A stretch of 64,000 bases of DNA, from contig NZ_JBGRUO010000012.1 in the NCBI RefSeq assembly GCF_041537905.1, positions 80,862 through 144,861 on the forward strand. The letters run 5' to 3'. The notes under the pieces are model-generated. The model was not told where the DNA came from. It saw only the letters and a list, made by a program, of their open reading frames with translations, and made no database searches. Both the position numbers and the translations under genes were made by a program. Below, in pieces: positions 7,133 through 16,127 of this stretch (position 1 is its first letter; every line of letters begins with the position of its first letter). Source of the stretch: Ruegeria_C sp041537905. GTDB lineage: Bacteria > Pseudomonadota > Alphaproteobacteria > Rhodobacterales > Rhodobacteraceae.

Positions 7133-8878
7133 ATGAACCTATTTTCTGAAATCCGCAGCCTCGTGCTGGACGCGCTGGCGCAAATGCAGGCCGAGGGCGC
7201 GCTGCCCGGCGATCTGAGCTTTGACAACGTGGCAGTCGAGCCACCGCGCGACGCGGCCCATGGCGATATGGCGACCAACGCGGCGATGGTTCTGGCGAAA
7301 CCGGCAAAGATGAAGCCGCGTGACATTGCCGAAACACTTGCTGCGAAGCTGGCAGAGGACCCGCGCATCACCAGCGCCGAGGTGGCCGGGCCGGGCTTCC
7401 TGAACATGCGGCTGGCCTCCGGCGTCTGGCAGGGCGTGCTGGCGGCTGTGCTGCAGGGTGGGGCGGATTATGGCAAATCCACCATGGGGCAGGGGAAGCG
7501 GGTTAATGTCGAATTTGTATCGACCAACCCCACGGGACCGGTCCATGTGGGCCATACGCGCGGCGCAGTATTCGGTGATGCTTTGGCCGGTTTGCTGGGG
7601 TATGCGGGCTATGATGTGACGCGAGAGTATTACATCAACGATGGCGGTGCGCAGGTCGATGTCTTGGCGCGTTCTGTCTACCTTAGGTATCTCGAAGCGC
7701 ATGGAGAGGTTGTTGAATTTCCCGACGGGGCATATCCCGGCGACTATCTGGTCGATGTGGGCAATGCGTTGAAGGACAAGGTCGGTGATGCTTATGTCGG
7801 GAAAGGCGAAGAGGTCTGGCTTGAAGACATTAGGAACTTTGCCACCGATGCGATGATGGATCTGATCCGGTCTGATCTGGCATATCTGGGCGTGAAGATG
7901 GATGTGTTCTTCTCCGAAAAGTCACTTTACGGGACGGGACGGATTGAGGCTGCACTCGATCGCCTCGATGAAATGGGGCTAATCTATGAGGGCGTGCTGG
8001 AACCACCCAAGGGCAAGAAGCCCGAGGATTGGGAGCCGCGCGAGCAGACGCTGTTCAAATCGACCGAACATGGCGATGACGTGGACCGGCCAGTCAAGAA
8101 ATCCGATGGCAGCTGGACCTATTTCGCGCCTGATATCGCCTATCACTATGACAAGGTGACCCGTGGCTATGACGCGCTGATCGATGTGTTCGGCGCCGAT
8201 CATGGCGGTTATGTCAAGCGGATGAAGGCGGCGGTCTCGGCGCTGAGCGACGGCAAGGTACCGCTCGATATCAAGCTGACCCAGCTGGTGAAGCTGTGGA
8301 AGAATGGCGAGCCCTTCAAGATGTCCAAGCGGGCGGGGAACTTTGTCACTCTGCGCGATGTGGTTGATCAGGTCGGCCCGGATGTGACCCGGTTCGTCAT
8401 GTTGACCCGCAAGAATGACGCGCCGCTCGATTTCGATTTCGACAAGGTGCTGGAGCAGAGCCGCGAGAACCCGGTGTTCTACGTCCAATACGCCCATGCG
8501 CGGGTGATGAGCGTGCTGCGCCGCGCCGCCGAGGCGGACGTGGCGGCGGATGACGCAACCTTGAAGGCCGCCGATCTGAGCAAGATTTCGCATGAGGCTG
8601 AGCTGATCGTTGCCAAGAAACTGGCAGAATGGCCACGCCTGGTCGAGATCGCCGCGCGCACCAATGAGCCCCACAGGATCGCCTTCTATCTCTATGAATT
8701 GGCTGGGGATTTCCATGCGCTGTGGAACCGGGGCAACGAGTTGCACGAGCTGCGCTTCATCCAGGATGGCGATGTTGCCACAAGCCAGTCGAAAATCGCG
8801 CTGGCCCGCGCCGTTTCCGTTGTGATTTCGGCGGGTCTTGGTATTCTTGGCGTCACACCGGTGCAGGAGATGCGGTAA
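7133..8878 (+). CDS. argS: Arginine--tRNA ligase
   Basis: This class I aminoacyl-tRNA synthetase charges tRNA-Arg. HVGH (HIGH) is at residues 138-141 within PTGPVHVGHTRGAVFGDAL, and KMSK is at 396-399 in FKMSKRAGNF. An N-terminal Arg-tRNA-synthetase additional domain occupies about residues 1-90 and the anticodon-binding alpha-helical domain the last 130. Its 581 aa is the normal length. ATG 7133 follows AGGA by 8 nt; upstream in-frame codons overlap the divergent gene and are rejected. It begins a co-directional run that continues through SPOR, nagZ, scpA and scpB. Confidence 0.97.
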   Translation: MNLFSEIRSLVLDALAQMQAEGALPGDLSFDNVAVEPPRDAAHGDMATNAAMVLAKPAKMKPRDIAETLAAKLAEDPRITSAEVAGPGFLNMRLASGVWQGVLAAVLQGGADYGKSTMGQGKRVNVEFVSTNPTGPVHVGHTRGAVFGDALAGLLGYAGYDVTREYYINDGGAQVDVLARSVYLRYLEAHGEVVEFPDGAYPGDYLVDVGNALKDKVGDAYVGKGEEVWLEDIRNFATDAMMDLIRSDLAYLGVKMDVFFSEKSLYGTGRIEAALDRLDEMGLIYEGVLEPPKGKKPEDWEPREQTLFKSTEHGDDVDRPVKKSDGSWTYFAPDIAYHYDKVTRGYDALIDVFGADHGGYVKRMKAAVSALSDGKVPLDIKLTQLVKLWKNGEPFKMSKRAGNFVTLRDVVDQVGPDVTRFVMLTRKNDAPLDFDFDKVLEQSRENPVFYVQYAHARVMSVLRRAAEADVAADDATLKAADLSKISHEAELIVAKKLAEWPRLVEIAARTNEPHRIAFYLYELAGDFHALWNRGNELHELRFIQDGDVATSQSKIALARAVSVVISAGLGILGVTPVQEMR

Positions 8879-8964
8879 ATCAAGCCGCCCAGACCGCCGG
8901 TTCGAGGCAGAAACAAGAAAACCTTGATCGCAAAAGGTTTTGCGTGACGGGCAGTGAGGCGGAA

Positions 8965-10044
8965 ATGGCGAGTTACGATGGTGGCGGGCACTATGACCCG
9001 CAAGGCCCCCGGTATGACCAATATGGTCAGCAAATCCACTATGACGACTACCCTGAGGCCGACATTGGCCCGGCGGGGCCGTCTCTGGGTGGCAGGCTGA
9101 GCCGGATGGCCAGCATGTTGGGGGCGGTCGGCTCGCTGGCGCTGGTCGTGGGGATCGGCGTCTGGGGCGTGAAGCTGGTGGTGCGCGACGTGAGCGGCGT
9201 GCCGGTGGTGCGCGCCCTTGAAGGACCGATGCGCATTCAACCAGAAAACCCCGGCGGTGAAACTGCCGATCATCAGGGTCTGGCCGTGAACAACGTGGCC
9301 GCGCGCGGCACCGCCGCGCCGCCGCCCGATCGTTTGGTTCTGGCGCCGCGCCCGGTCGATCTGGCCGTAGAGGACGGCCCGATGGGCGAGATCAATCCAA
9401 GTCAGGAAGAGGTCGAGACTGCCAAACCGGTCACGGATGGCGCTGTTGCCGCCTTCAAACAGGGCAGCGTTGATGCGCTGGTGGCTGAGCTGACCAAGGA
9501 TGTACAGCCGATGGTGCAGAATGCGGTTCTGACCGGCGACGTGCCTGATGAACAGCTGGCCGCCATCACCCAGCCCGATCCGCTGCCCGCCATTGATCCT
9601 GCTGATCTGGTGGCGCAACTGCCTGATCCGGACCTGCTTGAGGCGCCAGGCGTCAAACGCTCGCCGCGGCCCATCATCCGGCCCGCGCGCGCCGTACCCT
9701 CGGGCAACGTTGTCAAGGCCAGCCTCAACGATGCGATCAACGCTGCCGTCGAAAGTGCCGCCGGGCTGGAGGTTGATCCCGCCGAGATCCCGACCGGTAC
9801 CCGGTTGGCGCAGCTTGGGGCTTTTGAAACGCCCGAAATCGCCCGCTCGGAATGGGATCGGCTGTCGGGTCAGTTCTCGGATTACATGTCCGACAAGCAG
9901 CGAGTGGTGCAGAAGGCGACCAGCAACGGGCGCACCTTCTATCGACTGCGCGCCATGGGCTTCAGCGACATGAGCGATGCGCGCCGCTTCTGCGCCACGC
10001 TGGGCGCCGAACGGGTCGATTGCATCCCGGTCACCGTCAGGTGA
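8965..10044 (+). CDS. SPOR domain-containing inner-membrane protein
   Basis: SPOR domains bind denuded glycan strands at division septa. This 359-aa protein has a cytoplasmic Tyr/Gly/Asp-rich N terminus, one membrane helix at about residues 49-72, a long acidic Pro/Ala-rich periplasmic linker and a C-terminal SPOR domain (about 285-359). The domain begins at TRLAQLGAFETPEIARSEW and contains YRLRAMGFSDMSDARRFC. ATG 8965 has GAGG upstream. Its stop overlaps the nagZ start (GTGA), linking septal peptidoglycan binding with peptidoglycan recycling in one operon. Confidence 0.85.
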   Translation: MASYDGGGHYDPQGPRYDQYGQQIHYDDYPEADIGPAGPSLGGRLSRMASMLGAVGSLALVVGIGVWGVKLVVRDVSGVPVVRALEGPMRIQPENPGGETADHQGLAVNNVAARGTAAPPPDRLVLAPRPVDLAVEDGPMGEINPSQEEVETAKPVTDGAVAAFKQGSVDALVAELTKDVQPMVQNAVLTGDVPDEQLAAITQPDPLPAIDPADLVAQLPDPDLLEAPGVKRSPRPIIRPARAVPSGNVVKASLNDAINAAVESAAGLEVDPAEIPTGTRLAQLGAFETPEIARSEWDRLSGQFSDYMSDKQRVVQKATSNGRTFYRLRAMGFSDMSDARRFCATLGAERVDCIPVTVR

Positions 10045-11048
10045 GGTTCGGCGCCACGATCCAGGATGCCGAAGGGCTGCGGCTGACGGCAGAGGAAAAG
10101 GCGCTGTTCCGTGACACGAACCCGTTCGGGTTTATCCTGTTCGGGCGCAATATCGACAGTGTCGATCAGGTGCTCGCGCTCTGCGGTGACTTCCGCGAGG
10201 CGGTCGGGCGCGATTGTCTCATCACCATCGATCAGGAAGGCGGCCGCGTGCAGCGGCTGCGCCCGCCTTTGGCGCGCGACTGGCTGCCGCCGCTGGACGA
10301 GGTGGCGACGGCGGGCGAACGGGCCGAGCGCGCGATGTATCTGCGTTACCGCCTGATTGCACAGGAATTGCGGGCACTTGGCATCGATAGCAACTGCGCG
10401 CCGACACTCGATCTGGCCTTTGCAGAAACGCATCCGTTTTTGCGCAACCGTCTCTATGCTGGAGACCCGGCGCAGGTGGCGCGCATCGGGCGCGCGGTGG
10501 CGGATGGCTTGCTGGAAGGTGGCGTGTTGCCGGTGATGAAGCACATGCCGGGGCATGGCCGCGCGACGCTCGACACTCATCACGAACTGCCGACGGTGTC
10601 GATTGAGACCGACCTGCTGGACAGCAGCGACTTCGCGCCGTTCCGGGCGTTGAACGACCTGCCGATGGGGATGACTGCGCATCTGGTCTTTGACCGGATC
10701 GGGCCAGACCCGGCGACCGTGTCTGCGCCGCTGGTTACGTTGATCCGTTCGCAGATCGGCTTTGATGGGCTGCTGATGACAGATGATATCTCGATGAAGG
10801 CGCTTAGCGGTTCTGTAGCTGACAAGGCCACCCGCGCGATTGCCGCCGGAGTTGACGTGGTTCTGCATTGCAACGGAACCTTTCAGGATCGCGCCGCCGT
10901 GGCACAAGCGGCGGGTGAGATGAGCGCGGTGGCGCAGGCCCGCGCCGAGCGGGCAATGGCGCAGCGCAAAGACCCGCAACCGCTTGACATCGAGGCCGCC
11001 GAGGCGGAACACTCCCGCCTCATTGGCGGGCAGGGCTATGGTGGATAA
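10041..11048 (+). CDS. nagZ: Beta-N-acetylhexosaminidase (NagZ)
   Basis: This cytoplasmic glycoside hydrolase family 3 enzyme removes GlcNAc from anhydro-muropeptides during peptidoglycan recycling. It has 335 aa. The flexible catalytic loop KHMPGHGRATLDTHHELP (about 167-184) contains the Asp-His dyad, and the nucleophile Asp lies in LMTDDISM (about 246-252). Translation starts at GTG 10041, overlapping the SPOR stop as GTGA. This matches the family N terminus, where the product begins RFGATIQDAEG. The recycling kinase AnmK is also in this window (25427-26539). Confidence 0.93.
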   Translation: MRFGATIQDAEGLRLTAEEKALFRDTNPFGFILFGRNIDSVDQVLALCGDFREAVGRDCLITIDQEGGRVQRLRPPLARDWLPPLDEVATAGERAERAMYLRYRLIAQELRALGIDSNCAPTLDLAFAETHPFLRNRLYAGDPAQVARIGRAVADGLLEGGVLPVMKHMPGHGRATLDTHHELPTVSIETDLLDSSDFAPFRALNDLPMGMTAHLVFDRIGPDPATVSAPLVTLIRSQIGFDGLLMTDDISMKALSGSVADKATRAIAAGVDVVLHCNGTFQDRAAVAQAAGEMSAVAQARAERAMAQRKDPQPLDIEAAEAEHSRLIGGQGYGG

Positions 11049-11832
11049 TTTCAGCTCCGAAGATCCGATTTCAGTTGCCGACCGGCTGGCCGCCGAGGCG
11101 CTGATCGTTGACGTCGACGGGTTCGAGGGCCCGCTGGACGTGCTGCTGACCCTGTCGCGCACGCAAAAGGTGGATTTGCGCAAGATCTCGGTGCTGGAAC
11201 TGGCGCATCAATATCTGACCTTTGTCGAACGCGCCAAGCAGCTGCGCATCGAACTGGCCGCCGATTACCTGGTCATGGCCGCGTGGCTGGCCTTTCTCAA
11301 ATCCCGCCTGCTGCTGCCGCCCGATCCCGAGGATGAGGGGCCATCGGGCGAAGAACTGGCTGCACATCTGGCCTTTCAGCTGGAACGGCTGCAGGCGATG
11401 CGTGACGTGGCGGCGCGGCTGATGGCGCGCGACCAGTTGGGGCGCGATTTTTTTCGCCGCGGGCAGGGCGAGGATGTGACCCGGCTCAGGACCGTGACCT
11501 ATTCGGCGACGCTGCTGGACCTGATGCAGGGCTATGCCCGCATCCGCACCCGCGACGAATTCCGCCCCTTCGTTATGGACCGCGAGGCGGTCTTTACCAT
11601 GGAGCAGGCGCTTGACCGGATGCGCGGGCTGATCGGGTTTGCCGGAAGCTGGACCGAGATGGCCAGCTATTTGCCCGAAGGCTGGGAAATGGACCCGATG
11701 CGCCGCCGTTCGGCCACCGCCTCGACCTTTGCGGCCTCGCTGGAGCTGGTCAAGGAAGGCCATCTGGAAATCCGCCAGAGCGACACATTCGCGCCGATCC
11801 ATCTGCGCAAGAGGACAGAAACACGTGACTGA
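11038..11832 (+). CDS. scpA: Segregation and condensation protein A (kleisin)
   Basis: This is the kleisin subunit bridging SMC heads in the Smc-ScpAB condensin that compacts and segregates the chromosome. The 264-aa protein has the N-terminal kleisin signature FEGPLDVLLTLSRTQKVDLRKI (residues about 27-48), LAADYLVMAAWLAFLKSRLLLP for the SMC-neck contact helix, and a C-terminal winged helix ending in RQSDTFAPIHLR. It overlaps nagZ by 11 bp and scpB by 8 bp, so all three are translationally coupled. Confidence 0.93.
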   Translation: MVDNFSSEDPISVADRLAAEALIVDVDGFEGPLDVLLTLSRTQKVDLRKISVLELAHQYLTFVERAKQLRIELAADYLVMAAWLAFLKSRLLLPPDPEDEGPSGEELAAHLAFQLERLQAMRDVAARLMARDQLGRDFFRRGQGEDVTRLRTVTYSATLLDLMQGYARIRTRDEFRPFVMDREAVFTMEQALDRMRGLIGFAGSWTEMASYLPEGWEMDPMRRRSATASTFAASLELVKEGHLEIRQSDTFAPIHLRKRTETRD

Positions 11833-12484
11833 AGACCCCCAGGACGCCCCGGCAGAAAGCCTGTTTGACGCGCCGCCCATGGCAGAACAGGAGCGCATGG
11901 TCGAGGCAGTGCTGTTTGCCAGCCCCGATCCGGTCAGCGTGCGCGATCTGGAAGCCCGCATGCCCCATGGCAGCAACGCGAGCCAGGCGCTGGAGCTGCT
12001 GCGCAAACGCTATGAGGGGCGCGGTGTGCGCGTGGTGCAGGTGGGCGAGGCCTGGGCCATTCGCACCGCGCCCGATCTTGGTTTTCTGATGCAGAAGGAA
12101 ACGGTCGAGACCCGCAAGCTGAGTCGGGCCGCGATCGAAACACTTGCGATCATTGCCTATCACCAGCCCTGCACGCGGGCCGAGATCGAAGAGATCAGGG
12201 GCGTGTCGGTGTCGCGCGGCACCATCGACCAGTTGCTGGAGATGGAGTGGATTCGTCTGGGCCGCCGCCGCATGACGCCAGGCCGCCCGGTGACCTTTGT
12301 CGTGACCCCGGAATTCCTCGACCATTTCGGGCTGGAAAGCGCCCGCGATCTGCCGGGCCTGAAGGAATTGCGCGCGGCTGGCTTGCTGGAAAATCGCCCC
12401 CCACCGGGCGCTATGCCGCTGAGCGAAGGGCCAGGCGAGGACGCCGAAGACGAGGATCAGAGCGAACTCTTCGAGGAAGAGTGA
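11825..12484 (+). CDS. scpB: Segregation and condensation protein B
   Basis: This is a tandem winged-helix protein that dimerises on ScpA in the Smc-ScpAB complex. It has 219 aa. Diagnostic segments are VEAVLFASPDPVSVRDLE, LSRAAIETLAIIAYHQPCTRAEIEEIRGVSV and LLEMEWIRLGRRRMTPGRP. The C-terminal tail is acidic (EDAEDEDQSELFEEE). GTG at 11825 is the start: AAGAGGA precedes it and it overlaps the scpA stop. Confidence 0.93.
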   Translation: MTEDPQDAPAESLFDAPPMAEQERMVEAVLFASPDPVSVRDLEARMPHGSNASQALELLRKRYEGRGVRVVQVGEAWAIRTAPDLGFLMQKETVETRKLSRAAIETLAIIAYHQPCTRAEIEEIRGVSVSRGTIDQLLEMEWIRLGRRRMTPGRPVTFVVTPEFLDHFGLESARDLPGLKELRAAGLLENRPPPGAMPLSEGPGEDAEDEDQSELFEEE

Positions 12485-12556
12485 ACAGGCAAGCCCTGAA
12501 ATCGGCGCAATCAGGCGCTATCTTGCAGGGTGAGGTACAGCAGAGAGGCAAGGCTG

Positions 12557-12778
12557 ATGAATGTTGAACGATTGCTGAACATGATCATCCGCAGGGTGAT
12601 GCGACGGGTCGTGTTCAAAGGCGTTGATGCCGGGATCGATGCCGTGGCGCGCAGGGGCAAACCCGGCGATGCGCAGGGGCGCCAACCGGCGAACCCGGAG
12701 ATTTCGCGCCAGCAAAAGGACACCGCCCGCAAGGCTAAGAAAGCGGCGCGGATGAGCGCGCGGATGACAAAATTCTGA
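12557..12778 (+). CDS. Conserved hypothetical small basic protein downstream of scpB
   Basis: This 73-aa, strongly basic protein (MNVERLLNMIIRRVMRRVV..., C-terminal KKAARMSARMTKF) has a possible amphipathic N-terminal helix. I recall similar small proteins after scpB in Rhodobacteraceae, but no function is known to me. ATG 12557 has AAGG 5 nt upstream. It is 72 bp after scpB in the same direction and converges with the dCTP deaminase gene 12 bp away. Confidence 0.6.
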   Translation: MNVERLLNMIIRRVMRRVVFKGVDAGIDAVARRGKPGDAQGRQPANPEISRQQKDTARKAKKAARMSARMTKF

Positions 12779-12790
12779 TAGATCAGCAGA

Positions 12791-13870
12791 TTAGGTGGCC
12801 GTTTTGAAGTGTTTTGACAGCTTCAGCCCCTGACCTTGGTAGTTCGAGCTGATACCCGCGCCATAAAGCTGCGAGGGTGTCTCCGCCATGCGCTCATAGA
12901 CCAGACGGCCCACGACCTGCCCATGCTCCAGCACAAAAGGCGCCTCGTGGCAGCGCACTTCCAGCACGCCGCGCGAGCCTGACCCACCTGCGGCGGCATG
13001 GCCGAAACCGGGATCGAAGAACCCGGCATAATGCACCCGGAACTCGCCAACCATCGCCAGATAGGGGGCCATCTCGGCGGCGTAGTCGGGCGGGATATGC
13101 ACCGCCTCGCGGCTCACCAGAATGTAGAACGCGCCGGGATCGAGGATGATGCGCCCATCGCTGCTGCGCACTTCCTCCCAGTATTCCGCTGGGTCATAGG
13201 CACCGATCCGATCCAGATCGATCACGCCGGTATGCGGTTTGGCGCGGTAACCGACCAGATCGGTGTCGGGCAGGCGCAAATCGACGGAAAATCCCAAACC
13301 GTCCTGAATCACGGCCTCACCGTCGACCAGAGGGGTTTCGCCATGTAGCTCCCGCAACTGATCGTCGCTCAGTACCGCCTGACCGGTGCGAAAGCGGATC
13401 TGGTTGAGGCGCATGCCGGGCCGCACCAGCACCGAAAACGAGCGCGGGCAGATCTCGGCATATAATGGCCCGGTATAGCCTGCGGGCACGCGGTCGAACT
13501 CGGTGCCGCCATCGGTGATCGTGCGGGTCAGCAGATCGAGCCGCCCGGTCGAGCTTTTGGCATTGGCCACGGCGCTGATATCGGCGGGCAGGGCCAGCGA
13601 TTCCATCAGCGGCACCAGATAGACGCAGCCCTTTTCCAGAACCGCACCCTGGCTCAGGTCGATCTGGTGCATCTCGAATTCAGAGAGCCGTTCAGCCACC
13701 GTGTTACCCTCACCCGCAAGAAACGAGGCGCGGACGCGGTAAGCCACTGTTCCCAAGCGCAAATCAAGGCTGGCGGGCTGAATCTGCCCCTCGGGCATAG
13801 GCGCGGGCGCAATGATCTCGCCTGCGGCGATCATCGCTTCGATCTGCTGGTTCGGGCAAACACCGGTCAT
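12791..13870 (-). CDS. dcd: 2'-deoxycytidine 5'-triphosphate deaminase, two-domain form
   Basis: This enzyme deaminates dCTP to dUTP for thymidylate synthesis. At 359 aa it is about twice the length of E. coli Dcd (193 aa), and it consists of two dUTPase-fold halves in one chain. The N-terminal half holds AKSSTGRLDLLTRTITDGG and the second half VVGRLVYERMAETPSQLYG plus the FDPGFG segment. This duplicated form is usual in alphaproteobacteria. ATG 13870 (GGAG 9 nt upstream) is preferred to ATG 13885, which has no properly spaced site. Confidence 0.88.
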   Translation of the reverse strand: MTGVCPNQQIEAMIAAGEIIAPAPMPEGQIQPASLDLRLGTVAYRVRASFLAGEGNTVAERLSEFEMHQIDLSQGAVLEKGCVYLVPLMESLALPADISAVANAKSSTGRLDLLTRTITDGGTEFDRVPAGYTGPLYAEICPRSFSVLVRPGMRLNQIRFRTGQAVLSDDQLRELHGETPLVDGEAVIQDGLGFSVDLRLPDTDLVGYRAKPHTGVIDLDRIGAYDPAEYWEEVRSSDGRIILDPGAFYILVSREAVHIPPDYAAEMAPYLAMVGEFRVHYAGFFDPGFGHAAAGGSGSRGVLEVRCHEAPFVLEHGQVVGRLVYERMAETPSQLYGAGISSNYQGQGLKLSKHFKTAT

Positions 13871-13928
13871 ACAAAACTGCTCCATTCCCTATGGGGCCGG
13901 AGTGCAGTCTTGCAGCGAGGGTATGAAT

Positions 13929-14005
13929 TGGTCGGGCTAGCAGGACTCGAACCTGCGACCTTCCGTCCCCCAGACGGACGCGCTACCAGGCTGCGCCATA
14001 GCCCG
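13929..14005 (-). tRNA. tRNA-Pro (GGG anticodon)
   Basis: This is a 77-nt gene on the minus strand including an encoded 3' CCA. The acceptor stem CGGGCTA/TAGCCCG pairs perfectly. The D arm has GCGC/GCGC, the anticodon stem TCCGT/ACGGA encloses loop CTGGGGG (anticodon GGG), and the T arm is GCAGG-TTCGAGT-CCTGC. C at position 1 with discriminator A fits bacterial tRNA-Pro. The GGG anticodon reads CCC/CCU codons. Confidence 0.97.
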
Positions 14006-14074
14006 ACTTTGAGGTGTTCATAAAGGTTTTGCGGGCGGGGGCAAGAGGAAATCATTGCCTTTTTCTTATCCGTC

Positions 14075-14722
14075 TCAGCGCGATGCCTGCCGGTCGATCC
14101 AGCCCTTCAGATCCCGCGCGAGCGCGGCGGCCGCAGGCAGGTCATCGGGCGCAAAGCGCGAGACGAGCGCGAGTTTCGACAACGGCCCTGGCGCGCAGGG
14201 CAGGGCGCTTTCATCGGGCGGGTCGGGACGGTCGACCAAGAGCGGCACGGGACCAGCGGCCGCAGTATGTGAGGCCGATTCGGCGGTTTCTGGCGTGGTC
14301 TCGGGGGTGTCTTCTGTCGGGGCAGGCTTGGCGGGAGCCTCTGGCAGGTCCATGTCGATCTGGGTTGTGATGGGCCGCGCATCGATCGGGGGTTCCTGAA
14401 ACCGGATGACATTCCCGCCATCGCTCACATCGTCGGTGGCGCCGTCTTCCAGACCTCGCGAAAACCCCTGAACATGGGCAACACCCTGTTCGCGCAGCAG
14501 CTTCTGGAGGCCCTTGATGGTCATGCCGTCATCGTGGAGCAGGCGCTTGATCCCACCCAGCAGCAGCATATCGGCGGGCCTGTAATAGCGTCGACCGCCG
14601 GCGCGTTTGACCGGCTTCACCTGCGTGAACTTGCTTTCCCAGAACCGCAGCACATGGGCTTGCACACCCAGCCAGTCCGCAACTTCACTGATGGTGCGAA
14701 ACGCGTCACGAGACTTTGCCAT
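14075..14722 (-). CDS. MerR-family transcriptional regulator
   Basis: This 215-aa DNA-binding protein has an N-terminal MerR winged helix: FRTISEVADWLGVQAHVLRFWESKF, then RRYYRPADMLLLGGIKRLLHDDGMTIKGLQKLL (about residues 9-80). It is followed by a long disordered Pro/Thr/Ala-rich segment and no recognisable effector domain. It lies 12 bp downstream of ihfA on the same strand, a conserved arrangement in Rhodobacteraceae, so it is likely co-transcribed. The target genes are unknown. Confidence 0.88.
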   Translation of the reverse strand: MAKSRDAFRTISEVADWLGVQAHVLRFWESKFTQVKPVKRAGGRRYYRPADMLLLGGIKRLLHDDGMTIKGLQKLLREQGVAHVQGFSRGLEDGATDDVSDGGNVIRFQEPPIDARPITTQIDMDLPEAPAKPAPTEDTPETTPETAESASHTAAAGPVPLLVDRPDPPDESALPCAPGPLSKLALVSRFAPDDLPAAAALARDLKGWIDRQASR

Positions 14723-14734
14723 AAGGAAAGGGTC

Positions 14735-15040
14735 CTAGGTTTTGCGGTTGCCGTCGGCGACCCGGTCTTTCATCAGATGCGAGGGACGGAAGGTCAGAAC
14801 ACGGCGCGGCTGGATCGGAACCTCTTCGCCGGTTTTTGGATTACGCCCAATCCGGGCCGATTTGTCGCGCACGCTGAACGTGCCAAAGGACGAAATCTTG
14901 ACCTGTTCGCCGCGCACCAGAGCGTCTGACATGTGGTTGAGAAGGCTCTCGACCAGTTGCGCACTTTCGTTGCGCGACAATCCAACTTCGCGGAAAACGG
15001 CTTCGCTCAAATCCATTCTGGTTAAAGTCTTGTCGCCCAT
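14735..15040 (-). CDS. ihfA: Integration host factor subunit alpha
   Basis: IHF is an alpha/beta heterodimer that bends DNA sharply in replication, recombination and transcription. The 101-aa protein has the HU/IHF fold: MDLSEAVFREVGLSRNESAQLVESLL, then KISSFGTFSVRDKSARIGRNPKTGEE with the beta-arm PIQPRRVLTFRPS. The intercalating Pro is in RNPKTGEEVPI. ATG 15040 follows AGGGGA by 5 nt. It sits between fabH (97 bp upstream) and the MerR-like gene, as in related genomes. Confidence 0.95.
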   Translation of the reverse strand: MGDKTLTRMDLSEAVFREVGLSRNESAQLVESLLNHMSDALVRGEQVKISSFGTFSVRDKSARIGRNPKTGEEVPIQPRRVLTFRPSHLMKDRVADGNRKT

Positions 15041-15137
15041 GCTGATCCCCTTGTTATTGCGCGAGCATAGGGTGCAGGGTTTTTCCCTGTCAATATCAAT
15101 GAAATTCAATCGTTTGGCTTGGCTGGTTTGTGCCGGA

Positions 15138-16109
15138 TCACCAGCGCAGCACAACCGCACCCCAGGCCAGACCACCGCCGATGGCCTCGGTCACGATCAG
15201 GTCGCCCTGTTTGATCTGGCCGCGCGCCTTGCCCACCGACATGGCCAGCGGGATTGAGGCGGCGGATGTATTGCCGTGATCCTGCACCGTGACGACCACA
15301 TTATCCATCGGCAGGCCCATTTTCTTGGCCGTGCCCTGAATGATGCGGATATTGGCCTGATGCGGCACGATCCAGTCGACATCCGCATTTGCCAGCCCTG
15401 CCTTTTCCAGTGCCGTCTCGGCGGCAGTGGTCAGCTTTTCAACTGCATGACGGAAGACCTGATTGCCCTGCATGCGCAATTGCCCGGTGGTCTGTGTCGA
15501 TACCCCGCCATCCACATAGAGCAGGTCCTTGAACCGGCCATCGGAATTCAGGTCCACCGACAGGATGCCGCGATCGGCATTGGTGCCGGATTCGTCCTGG
15601 TATTCCAGTACCAAGGCACCAGCACCGTCGCCGAACAGCACACAGGTGGAGCGGTCGGTCCAGTCCATGATCCGCGAAAACGTCTCGGCCCCGATCACCA
15701 GGACACGCCTGGCCTGACCGGACAGGATCAGGGCGTTCGCGTTGCACAGCGCATAAACGAACCCGGCACAAACCGCCTGTATGTCGAAGGCAAAGCCGCG
15801 CGTCATGCCGATCTTGGACTGCACCATGGTGGCCGCAGAGGGAAAGGTCAGGTCCGGTGTCGAGGTGGCGACGATGATCGCGTCGATATCGTCTGACTCC
15901 AGCCCGGCATCCGCCAGCGCCGCGCGGGCAGCGTTTGACGCCAGATCCGAGGTGGTCTCGCCCTCGGCGGCGAAATGCCGTCGTTCAATGCCGGACCGGG
16001 TCCGAATCCATTCATCGGTCGTGTCCAGTGTCGCCTCGAACTCGGCATTTGGAACGATGCGCTCGGGCAAATAGTGTCCAATGCCTTTGACGACTGCACG
16101 GCCTGTCAT
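15138..16109 (-). CDS. fabH: 3-oxoacyl-[acyl-carrier-protein] synthase III
   Basis: FabH condenses acetyl-CoA with malonyl-ACP to start fatty-acid synthesis. All three catalytic residues are visible in 323 aa: C114 in QAVCAGFVYA, H250 in WIVPHQANIR, and N280 in DHGNTSAASIPLA. The glycine-rich C terminus EAIGGGLAWGAVVLRW is typical. It lies 18 bp downstream of plsX, so fatty-acid initiation and acyl-phosphate formation are co-expressed. Confidence 0.97.
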   Translation of the reverse strand: MTGRAVVKGIGHYLPERIVPNAEFEATLDTTDEWIRTRSGIERRHFAAEGETTSDLASNAARAALADAGLESDDIDAIIVATSTPDLTFPSAATMVQSKIGMTRGFAFDIQAVCAGFVYALCNANALILSGQARRVLVIGAETFSRIMDWTDRSTCVLFGDGAGALVLEYQDESGTNADRGILSVDLNSDGRFKDLLYVDGGVSTQTTGQLRMQGNQVFRHAVEKLTTAAETALEKAGLANADVDWIVPHQANIRIIQGTAKKMGLPMDNVVVTVQDHGNTSAASIPLAMSVGKARGQIKQGDLIVTEAIGGGLAWGAVVLRW

Positions 16110-16127
16110 GGGTCACCTGTGTATTTG

